Assembly: GCA_021789565.1 (NCBI GenBank)
Contig: JAJYJL010000513.1
Location: 1 to 6,352 of the forward strand
Reading direction: 5' to 3'
Source: Acidobacteriota bacterium
Lineage (GTDB): Bacteria; Acidobacteriota; Terriglobia; UBA7540
DNA length: 6,352 nucleotides
Shown: positions 1 through 5,692 of the stretch, piece after piece
How positions within the stretch are numbered: the stretch's first letter is position 1
How the letters are laid out: the number at the start of each line of letters is the position of its first letter
Program-made: the position numbers and the translations under genes
The notes under the pieces: model-generated
Seen by the model: only the letters and a program-made list of their open reading frames with translations
Database searches by the model: none
What the model was told of the DNA's origin: nothing

Positions 1-848
1 AGCGTGTCCGGGAAATAATAATACACATTCCCGCTCGCATCCCGCCGCGCAATCCGGCTGCCGTCAAAATAGACGTACTCGGCGAGCGTGTTTCCGGACG
101 TGTCTGTTTCCGCCAGCACGTTCCCACCCAGGCCGCGCCAGTAAAGCGTCCCGCTCGACTTCTCGACGCGGTTGTAGTTGCCATCGTAAGTATAAGTGAC
201 GCCTCCCGCCGACTTCAACAGCCCCGCGCCGTTCCAGACGTAGCTGTAGCTCCCATCACCCGTCATGTTCCCGGTGTTGTCATAGGAGAATCCGCTCGAA
301 TTGATCTGGTTCTTGGCGGTGTTGATGCTCAGGTCGAGCGCCGGCGCCGAACACTGGCTCACATTGATGATCGAGAGGTTGCCGTACTGGTCATATCCGC
401 TCGAAGGAACCGTCTGCCCCCAGCAGTCCCCGCCCGAGGTCGCCTGGGTCTTGCCGCTGATCACCCGATTCAACGCGTCGTAGGCGTAGTTGAGCGTCCG
501 CCCGGTGTCCAGATTGTTGGTCCGCGTTTCCACGTTTCCATTCGGAAAATAGGCGTAGGAAAGGTTGAGTGCTGTGCCGTTCGATGAAGAAGCCGAGAAC
601 GTGGCCGGCCACAGTCGATTGTTGTACCCAACGCTGTACGTGATTCCGTTGAAGAGGCTGGTCTGGCCATTCGTCACGCTCGCGAGGTCCCCTTGGGCCG
701 CGTAGCTGGCGTTCAGCGCATAGTTGATGTTGTTGCCCTGGTCCACAGCCGACTGCGGCCGCCCCAGCGAGTCAACCCCGTAAGTGATCACCCGCCCGCC
801 ATCAAATGCGCCAGCCGGCGAAAAATACGTCAGCGTTTTTGTGCTCGA
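1..848 (-). CDS. RHS fragment C: 5'-truncated YD-repeat core, continuing past the window edge
   Basis: A minus-strand frame runs open for 282 codons from just after a TGA at 851-849 to the window edge. It reads as continuous RHS: VITYGVDSLGRPQSAVD near the beginning, YDALNRVISG, YDQYGNLSI, FSYDNTGNMTGDGSYSYVW, then EYVYFDGSRIARRDASG and YYYFPDTL at the edge, which is the start of the RHS-associated core. Its DPxGL boundary and tip lie beyond position 1. No start with a ribosome site is seen; the first GTG, at 791, has none. The first codons overlap the end of the preceding candidate immunity gene. Like A and B it is probably an orphan tip cassette, although the remainder cannot be seen. Confidence 0.78.
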
Positions 849-1296
849 TCAGAGCTTCCCTGCCCACAAGATGTGGCTGTGCTGGAAAGGAGCCTACGCG
901 AACGCGGTAATACTGAAAATCCGCCGAGGCCATATCATCCCAATCGAAATAATCCAAGAAATGGAGCTCCGCGTCGGCCGACCTTATTTGCTTCACAGGA
1001 TCATCCCAATATCGGTTCCTGTCGCCTTCCCGCGGATTATGAATCATGATCGGAGTTATCTCCGCGCCTGAAGGAACGACATGAAGCACTCGCTCCGTTT
1101 CAGGGGAAATTTCGTGTCCGCATTCGCCTTCATCTAATCTCGCAAACACAAGCGATCTGAACAAGAGCTTTTTGATCTCTTCGAATCGATCCCTCGAATC
1201 CCAATCTTGCAGTTCAGGCACGGCTCTGAAACCCAGGTTCCATATCATTCGTGCCACGTCCCTATAATGATCCATTAGGTCGGTGATATTTCGCAT
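802..1296 (-). CDS. Acidic cytosolic protein, candidate immunity to tip B
   Basis: The 164-residue product has no signal or membrane segment and is rich in Asp and Glu, as many RHS immunity proteins are. Visible blocks are an N-terminal helical half (RFEEIKKLLFRSLV, 37-50), HVVPSGAEITPIMIHNP (72-88), RYWDDPV (95-101), LDYFDWDD (114-121), a beta segment FQYYRVRV (127-134) and LVGREALIEHKNADVFF (143-159). I do not recognise a named family. The ATG at 1296 is chosen because AGGAG lies eight bases upstream. The ATG at 1317 overlaps the RHS B stop as ATGA but lacks a good site. It starts 17 bases after fragment B, the normal immunity position. Its last 15 codons overlap the RHS frame of fragment C, so the final residues may have been altered at a recombination junction. 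Confidence 0.72.
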   Translation of the reverse strand: MRNITDLMDHYRDVARMIWNLGFRAVPELQDWDSRDRFEEIKKLLFRSLVFARLDEGECGHEISPETERVLHVVPSGAEITPIMIHNPREGDRNRYWDDPVKQIRSADAELHFLDYFDWDDMASADFQYYRVRVGSFPAQPHLVGREALIEHKNADVFFAGWRI

Positions 1297-1304
1297 CGAG
1301 GCAG

Positions 1305-1309
1305 CTCCT
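1305..1309 (-). promoter_or_regulatory. Shine-Dalgarno AGGAG for the candidate immunity gene
   Basis: AGGAG on the minus strand lies eight bases before the ATG at 1296. It favours this start over the in-frame ATG at 1317. Confidence 0.68.
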
Positions 1310-1313
1310 GGAT

Positions 1314-2564
1314 TCATGGGGCCGAAGGTCCCGATTTTCTCTTAGGGTAGCATGTGCACGTTAATGGGTTCTGATTCCACTCGATCCAATGCCAGTGAGT
1401 TCCGGTTGTCGAACCGTGTTGGGACCCCGGGACCTCCCAAGCAGGCGGAGACTCCGGGCAGGGATTACAGTTTCCAGATGCGTCTCTCCCCGGGTTAACA
1501 GGCTTTACCCCGGAGACTGCATCACTCTGCCCCCGGACTTGGTGAATGTAATTCTGCAACTTTGCAACGCCGTAGCCAACAGCCACGCCCACAGCGGCCC
1601 CGGCCAATACTTCCTGACATACGGGAGCATAAGCGCAGGTCCAAACGGTTGAAACAATCCATGGGTATTGCTGTTCGATCTGCTCCCATACTGCGGCGTC
1701 ATTTGGTGAGATGAACCCCGCACCGCCCCTCAGTGGTGGTTGGCCGGCGGGCGGGGCGCTGGAAACCGTCCCTCCGCCGCCACCGTAGCCACCGCCTCCG
1801 TAGCCGCCGAGAGGAGGAAAGGGGTTCCCGCTGCAGGATCCGAGGTCGTATTCTTCACAGTCCCCCGGCGGAGATCCGCCGCATTCGGCGTGGCTGTAAT
1901 AATACCAATCCGCGCTGCACGGGTCGGCTGGATTCCCCGAGTCCAGCCCCATCGGGTCGGTTAGGCTTGTAGGATTGTTCAGCACGTAGGCATACCGGTT
2001 GAGCGACTGGGGATTGGTGACGTCGCCGCCCAGCGGGTCGGGCGACATCCACCGGCCCAGCCCCGGATTATCTTCCCGGAACGTTGACATATACATCTGG
2101 ATGTCTTCGTCGCGCTGGGGGAATTGCGCAAACTTCTCGTCCCACCCGAACCCTGTTGTGTTCTGCCATCTATCTCCGAACGGGTAGTAGAGCATTTCTT
2201 CCACCGACGCGCCCGTCTGGTCGGTCGCCAGGCCCAGCGAGCCCAAAGCGTTCACGTGGAAGTAACGCGACACATTGGTGGCCTGAGTGTAATACCAGAG
2301 CAACCGCCCGTCAAACGGCACGTATTCCTCCCACCAGACGCCGTTCGCTCCGTTGAGGTGCCCCAGTAACCGGCCGGAGGGGTCGTAAAGCTCCTCGGTA
2401 CGTCCACCCGTACTGATCCGCTCCACCCGCTGTCCAAAAGCGTTGTACGTCGCCGACCAGGTCGACCCGCTGTTCACGCTCACCATGCGCCCCTCGGCGT
2501 CCCACTGATACGTGTTCGACCCGTCGCTTGTCATGTTTCCCGCCGCGTCATAACCCGCCGACAA
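1314..2564 (-). CDS. RHS fragment B: 5'-truncated RHS core with an HWHW/Cys C-terminal tip
   Basis: This is the C-terminal part of a second RHS protein, 416 residues from a TTG. YDAAGN and WDAEGR repeats lead into the RHS-associated core: HVNALGSLGLATD (103-115), LYYPFGDRW (125-133), GLGRWMSPDPLGG (168-180) and the boundary DPMGL (203-207). The tip has four Cys (216-244), a Gly/Tyr linker (253-265), GQPPLRGG (274-281) and a hydrophobic stretch (319-333). It ends in a compact domain with C366xxC369, HWHW (390-393), WNQNP (396-400) and C403xC405. I remember similar tips on other RHS proteins but cannot give a family name. RHS frame continues 23 codons above the TTG into a TAG, and there is no good Shine-Dalgarno, so the 5' end is missing. 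The toxic activity is unknown; a metal-dependent enzyme is one possibility. Confidence 0.8.
   Translation of the reverse strand: MSAGYDAAGNMTSDGSNTYQWDAEGRMVSVNSGSTWSATYNAFGQRVERISTGGRTEELYDPSGRLLGHLNGANGVWWEEYVPFDGRLLWYYTQATNVSRYFHVNALGSLGLATDQTGASVEEMLYYPFGDRWQNTTGFGWDEKFAQFPQRDEDIQMYMSTFREDNPGLGRWMSPDPLGGDVTNPQSLNRYAYVLNNPTSLTDPMGLDSGNPADPCSADWYYYSHAECGGSPPGDCEEYDLGSCSGNPFPPLGGYGGGGYGGGGGTVSSAPPAGQPPLRGGAGFISPNDAAVWEQIEQQYPWIVSTVWTCAYAPVCQEVLAGAAVGVAVGYGVAKLQNYIHQVRGQSDAVSGVKPVNPGRDASGNCNPCPESPPAWEVPGSQHGSTTGTHWHWIEWNQNPLTCTCYPKRKSGPSAP
1777..1806. repeat. 15-base imperfect tandem repeat coding the Gly/Tyr linker
   Basis: Two 15-base units, matching at 13 of 15 positions, encode the GGYGG-type linker of fragment B. 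Slippage here would change linker length by five residues without shifting frame. Confidence 0.6.
1996..2030. repeat. 35-base exact direct repeat, copy in RHS fragment B
   Basis: Identical to 4452-4486 in fragment A. It encodes the GGDVTNPQSLNR part of the RHS core just before the DPxGL boundary. The colinear block 1954-2030 matches 4410-4486 at 68 of 77 bases. Confidence 0.85.
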
Positions 2565-2633
2565 GCTTCCAATGTTATTGATTCGGTTCGTATTGTTGTC
2601 GAAGGTGACCTGGGGGACAATAACCGGAACTGC
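2565..2633 (-). pseudogene. In-frame RHS extension upstream of fragment B
   Basis: Twenty-three codons above the TTG read VTFDNNTNRINNIGS, a clear RHS repeat segment. A TAG at 2636-2634 then ends the frame, and there is no ATG or GTG between. This shows that the fragment is truncated and the TTG is only nominal. Confidence 0.7.
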
Positions 2634-2636
2634 CTA

Positions 2637-2753
2637 GTGTGCAGCTCATGTTGCCGAACCGCCCGATGCCGCCGGATGAGCGGACACGTATCCGAATGTA
2701 AGAACCGCGGACCAAACCCGGAGGTCCTCGCTACTCGCTGGCCCACGGCCCAT
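2637..2753. other. Intergenic gap before RHS fragment B
   Basis: These 117 bases follow the GIY-YIG-like stop. The minus-strand frames show no RHS-type residues, so the lost 5' part of fragment B is not present in another frame. No promoter or terminator was recognised. Confidence 0.5.
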
Positions 2754-3083
2754 TCAGGGCATCAACGGCTGGCGCCGGGCAAAAATGGAATGCGAAACCG
2801 GCGGGCAGGCGGGATGGAGCTCCCGGACCAGCTCGGCCTGGCGCTCGGCGGGATGGTCCGTCAGCTCAAACCGGAACGAGGACGGATTGCGGTCCCATAT
2901 GGCGAGGTCGGTGGAATTCTCCCGGTTCCAGTGGCTCAGCAGGCGCTCCAGGATGTTGCCCCTGCCCACAAAAAGCGTCTTGCCGTCCCGGTCCCGCAGC
3001 CAGTAAACGCCCTGCTCGTTTGGGGCCCTGAACTCGATCCAGGACATGTTAAAAGCGTAGCCATGGCCCTTGGTTTCGATCAT
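2754..3083 (-). CDS. Compact GIY-YIG-like protein
   Basis: The 109-residue product has the layout of the GIY-YIG nuclease fold. It has GVY (25-27) in the first strand, FVG (38-40) ten residues on, then NILERLLSHW with the expected Arg (R47) and His (H51), and a helix ERQAELVREL whose E84 is placed like the metal-binding Glu. It ends in the usual LHPAC-type segment. The second-motif Tyr is Phe, which may weaken or abolish cleavage. No extra DNA-binding domain is present. The start follows GGGAGG at six bases. It lies between the two RHS tip modules and does not overlap either. It could be a small nuclease effector, a cassette-maintenance protein or an accessory gene; the sequence does not decide. 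Confidence 0.68.
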   Translation of the reverse strand: MIETKGHGYAFNMSWIEFRAPNEQGVYWLRDRDGKTLFVGRGNILERLLSHWNRENSTDLAIWDRNPSSFRFELTDHPAERQAELVRELHPACPPVSHSIFARRQPLMP

Positions 3084-3089
3084 CTCAAA

Positions 3090-3095
3090 CCTCCC
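3090..3095 (-). promoter_or_regulatory. Shine-Dalgarno GGGAGG for the GIY-YIG-like gene
   Basis: GGGAGG on the minus strand lies six bases before the ATG at 3083, confirming this start. Confidence 0.7.
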
Positions 3096-3104
3096 ACTCA
3101 GCTC

Positions 3105-3123
3105 GCAGACCTGGAAGGTCTGC
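3105..3123. repeat. Perfect inverted repeat in the leader of the GIY-YIG-like gene
   Basis: Two 8-base arms, GCAGACCT and AGGTCTGC, flank a 3-base loop, centred about 30 bases before the ATG at 3083. It has no T tract, so it is not a typical terminator. It could be an operator for a dimeric repressor or a leader hairpin just above the ribosome site. The bases next to it (3124-3141) are two copies of GCCAGCCCC. Confidence 0.6.
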
Positions 3124-3315
3124 GCCAGCCCCGCCAGCCCCGTTTTGACCGTTGATCATCGTGAAGGGTGGGTGCGGATGGAGCCGCCGCAAAATTCATC
3201 AGCGCCGGGGCCGCAACTCGGCGACAACGCCAGACTCCCCGTGCCGCTCGCCTTCCGTTAAGGTTTTGTTAGTTTCTTTTCCCTCGCTGCCCTCACATAG
3301 ACGTGTTGGCTGCAG

Positions 3316-3672
3316 TCACCCTGGCCCGTCCTTGTGGTGTGGCGGATGGGCGGTAGGACTATCCAGGCTCCGCCAGCCCATCTTCTTGCGGTAGTCGGGA
3401 CTCATTAAGGTAGCGGCTACTCCACCTACCAGGGCTATAACGAATGAAATGTTCCAGATATGACCCAGTCGGCTTCGCTCCTCCTCCGTGGCATAGACAG
3501 CAAAGCCGTGCATGTTCATAACGTAGATTCTCCCAGTTGCAGGTTGGGGCGAGCGCGGCAGAGTGTCGTAGTATTTGTACCAGACGAAAGTTCCATATAA
3601 GAAACCAGCGACGCCGGCAAGACACACAACCAGTGCTCCCGTTCTCAAGAGTTTCACTTTCTGCAGGCTCAT
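3316..3672 (-). CDS. Two-TM membrane protein, candidate immunity to tip A
   Basis: The 118-residue protein has TM1 at about 12-32, a loop of about 40 residues and TM2 at about 72-90, then a basic tail (RKK at 95-97). Basic residues at both ends (KVKLLR and RKK) predict that both termini are cytoplasmic and the loop periplasmic. The loop contains YYDTLPRSPQPATGRIY, which resembles a small conserved membrane family I cannot name. I chose the ATG at 3672 because it sits five bases after AGGAG. The upstream in-frame ATG at 3711 overlaps the RHS gene and has no such site. It begins 20 bases after the RHS A stop, the usual place for a cognate immunity gene. A membrane immunity protein would fit a membrane-acting toxin; that pairing is inference. 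Confidence 0.75.
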   Translation of the reverse strand: MSLQKVKLLRTGALVVCLAGVAGFLYGTFVWYKYYDTLPRSPQPATGRIYVMNMHGFAVYATEEERSRLGHIWNISFVIALVGGVAATLMSPDYRKKMGWRSLDSPTAHPPHHKDGPG

Positions 3673-3677
3673 CAAGT

Positions 3678-3687
3678 CTCCTCTCCT
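3678..3687 (-). promoter_or_regulatory. Doubled Shine-Dalgarno for the two-TM protein
   Basis: The minus strand reads AGGAGAGGAG, two AGGAG units in tandem, ending five bases before the ATG at 3672. This decides the start against the in-frame ATG at 3711. Confidence 0.72.
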
Positions 3688-3691
3688 CGGC

Positions 3692-5515
3692 TCAGGGGCA
3701 GGAGGGGCCATGAATTGGCACGACCGTGGTCTGTGTCACCGTTGCTGAAGCTCCCCCGCCGCCAGCCAAACCAATCGTTGCCCCGCCGCCAGTGACTGTG
3801 CCATTCGGTCCATTGCCCTTCCCTTGGAAGACATCGGCGGTTGCCCCGACCCCCTCGCCGCCAAACGTACCACTCGCATTTTGGAACGGCCCGGCCAATC
3901 CACAATTTGTGTAAGCATTTGAGGTCCCAAACTGGAACCCTGCAGAGCCGCTGCCGCCCTGGCCAGCCCCGATGCCCTTTCCATAATAGAAGGCTACATG
4001 ACCGTGCTGGTCAATCGCAAAACCTGCAAAAAAGCTCACGCTGATTCCCCAAGGAAAGTTCAGGTTTGCCGCGACCCCTCCTTGCGCCGTCCAGTAATCT
4101 GGCGCGAGTCCACAAAGCCCCATGCTGTTGTACGGGAATGGACACCCGAGCGGCCAATATGCTGAAACGCCTCCCGCCAGCGGTGGCTGTCCGGCGCCTG
4201 GGGGGCCGGAGGGTGCGGGTGCGCCGCCTCCGCCTGATGAGCCTCCACCACCCCCGCCGTTGCGACCGTTGCAGGTCCCTAGCTCATAGCAATACTGGAC
4301 GCAAATGCCACCGTCATTGGGATTGCACTGGCAGTCCCCAGAATCGAATGGATCGCAAGACGGTGGGCAATTCCACGGCTCGAAAGCATCGCAAGGTCCC
4401 AGTCCCGAGGGGTCGGTGAGCGTCGTGGGATTATTCAGCACATAAGCATAGCGGTTGAGCGACTGGGGATTGGTGACGTCGCCGCCGAGAGCATCGGGAG
4501 TGTTCCAGCGGTAGAGAATGTTGTTGTACTCGCGCGTGGCGGAAGGAATTATGGGGTCGTTGACCCTCCAATCGAGCCCCGCGTAGACCCCCGTTTGACG
4601 CGTGCCCGTCTGCTGCCAGATCTGCCCCCAGGGGAAATAAGTCATGTCCCACTGCACGCCTCCGGCAGGGTCGGTTTCCATGGTGGTGGAACCCACCGCG
4701 TCCGCGTGGTCGATGTAGGCGCTCGATCCGCCCATGTTCAGCCGCTGCCCCGCCACCTCCGACCAGTAAACGTCCCAGCCTACCCAGCCAACGCTGGAAT
4801 GGTCGTCCCAGATTCCCGTGCGGTCACCAAAAATGTCCCGCGGATAATAGAGCTTCATCGAGGTACTCGCCGTGCCCTGATAATCCTCCACCCGCTGCCC
4901 CAGGGCATTATACACCGGATACTGCCACCCCCCTGAGGAACTGGAATGCGTCACCCGTCCCTCGGCATCGTATTGGTAGGTGGACCAGATGTCATTCAAC
5001 TGGTTGCCAGCAGCATCATAAGAGACTGGCGTACTTCCGATATACGTGAGCCGGTTCGTGGCCGAATTGTAGCTAAGCGCCGGACAAGTACCACCTCCTG
5101 AGCCGCCGACACATGTCCCGTTCCCGTACTGATCATATTGATACGTATAATTATAAGCTGGACTCCCCGTAGCGACAGCCTGCGTAAGCCGGTTGACAGC
5201 ATCGTATGAGAAAGTGAAACTGTGGCTGTAACCCGAGTTCACATTATCCTGGTACCAGGAGCCTAGCACGCTGCCGTTATTCGAACCGCTCGCCCCGGTC
5301 GGCACCGCGCAGCTCGACGGCATGGAGTTGCCCGAGTAGTAATTATAAACCAGGCAGTACTTCGACGAGGGGCTACCTTGGGTTCCGAGCTCCATCAAAA
5401 CCGGCTGAAGACGGCTGTTGTAGTATCGCGTCTCCTGCGACTGGCCGCAACCATTCCCACCGCAAATCGTGCTGATCGCTCCCCAGGGTGTATAGCTGAT
5501 GCTCGATACCGCCAT
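3692..5515 (-). CDS. RHS fragment A: 5'-truncated YD-repeat core with a Cys/Gly-rich C-terminal tip
   Basis: This is the C-terminal part of an RHS polymorphic-toxin protein, 607 residues from the first ATG. YD repeats include YDAVNR (104-109), YDQYGN (127-132), YDAAGN (166-171) and YDAEGR (182-187). They are followed by the RHS-associated core from about 268 to the boundary DPSGL (368-372). The tip (373-607) has an eight-cysteine segment (375-415), poly-Gly (420-431), the motif GQPPLAGG (442-449) and a Gly/Ala-rich, probably beta-stranded domain (about 480-607). Full RHS proteins usually exceed 1000 residues and carry a signal or export region, and both are missing here. RHS-like frame continues 29 codons upstream of the ATG into a TAG, and there is no Shine-Dalgarno. 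It is therefore probably an orphan tip cassette rather than an intact gene. The tip's toxic activity is unknown. Confidence 0.8.
   Translation of the reverse strand: MAVSSISYTPWGAISTICGGNGCGQSQETRYYNSRLQPVLMELGTQGSPSSKYCLVYNYYSGNSMPSSCAVPTGASGSNNGSVLGSWYQDNVNSGYSHSFTFSYDAVNRLTQAVATGSPAYNYTYQYDQYGNGTCVGGSGGGTCPALSYNSATNRLTYIGSTPVSYDAAGNQLNDIWSTYQYDAEGRVTHSSSSGGWQYPVYNALGQRVEDYQGTASTSMKLYYPRDIFGDRTGIWDDHSSVGWVGWDVYWSEVAGQRLNMGGSSAYIDHADAVGSTTMETDPAGGVQWDMTYFPWGQIWQQTGTRQTGVYAGLDWRVNDPIIPSATREYNNILYRWNTPDALGGDVTNPQSLNRYAYVLNNPTTLTDPSGLGPCDAFEPWNCPPSCDPFDSGDCQCNPNDGGICVQYCYELGTCNGRNGGGGGGSSGGGGAPAPSGPPGAGQPPLAGGVSAYWPLGCPFPYNSMGLCGLAPDYWTAQGGVAANLNFPWGISVSFFAGFAIDQHGHVAFYYGKGIGAGQGGSGSAGFQFGTSNAYTNCGLAGPFQNASGTFGGEGVGATADVFQGKGNGPNGTVTGGGATIGLAGGGGASATVTQTTVVPIHGPSCP
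4452..4486. repeat. 35-base exact direct repeat, copy in RHS fragment A
   Basis: Second copy of the repeat at 1996-2030, in the same orientation and reading frame. It sits immediately core-side of the variable tip, so it is a natural site for homologous recombination between tips. Confidence 0.85.
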
Positions 5516-5602
5516 ATTGGCGCCATAAGTAAGGCTCGTCGGTCGCTGGTTGTTGTCAACCCCGCGAGTAACGGTGAAACCCGCCGGGGGTGACGTGTCA
5601 TC
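5516..5602 (-). pseudogene. In-frame RHS extension upstream of fragment A's first ATG
   Basis: The reading frame of fragment A stays open for 29 codons above the ATG. It reads GFTVTRGVDNNQRPTSLTYG, a normal YD-repeat segment, before a TAG at 5605-5603. No ATG, GTG or TTG occurs in this stretch. The RHS homology therefore begins before any usable start, which marks a true 5' truncation. Confidence 0.7.
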
Positions 5603-5692
5603 CTACTGCCGATGCCGTAGGCAGCGTCGCTCTTCGGCGGGCAAGTCAACGGCTCCGGTAGCGGCAAGACCAAGGCGCGGGCAAGGGCCTTC
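5603..5692. other. Short intergenic gap before RHS fragment A
   Basis: This 90-base gap lies between the stop of the secreted protein and the truncated RHS frame. I translated the minus-strand frames and saw no RHS continuation, so the missing 5' part of fragment A is not simply frameshifted nearby. No terminator with a T tract was seen. Confidence 0.5.

Larger units (their letters stand above)
3084..3315. other. Intergenic region between the two-TM and GIY-YIG-like genes
   Basis: This is the longest gene-free gap, 232 bases. Besides the palindrome at 3105-3123 and the 9-base tandem repeat next to it, I see no gene and no T-tract terminator. The length leaves room for a promoter of the GIY-YIG-like gene, but no confident -35/-10 pair was found. 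Confidence 0.5.

Noticed and set aside
693..1071. Two overlapping plus-strand open frames of 95-118 codons
   Set aside because: They lie opposite RHS fragment C and the candidate immunity gene, whose minus-strand products have real motifs. The plus-strand products have none.
1297..1317. ATGA-overlapping start (1317) for the candidate immunity gene
   Set aside because: The four-base overlap with RHS B looks like translational coupling, but AGGAG is placed for the ATG at 1296. Kept as a less likely alternative.
3124..3141. Two copies of GCCAGCCCC as a possible iteron or CRISPR-like repeat
   Set aside because: Only two short adjacent units with no spacer, which is not an array; no CRISPR, tRNA, rRNA or insertion-sequence signature was seen in the window.
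2637..3155. Long open frame on the plus strand (172 codons)
   Set aside because: It is antisense to the GIY-YIG-like gene, shows no domain or ribosome site, and has the Arg/Pro-rich composition of a shadow frame in G+C-rich DNA.
3673..3711. Upstream ATG (3711) for the two-TM protein
   Set aside because: It gives 13 extra Pro/Glu/Arg residues overlapping the RHS A stop, and the doubled AGGAG lies downstream of it, correctly spaced for the ATG at 3672.
5395..5673. Minus-strand frame of 92 codons across the start of RHS fragment A
   Set aside because: The RHS-like residues are in a different frame over 5602-5516, and this product shows no family features.
5655..5692. Possible terminator hairpin after the secreted protein
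   Set aside because: Only a weak stem of about five pairs (AAGGC and GCCTT) with a large loop and no T tract.
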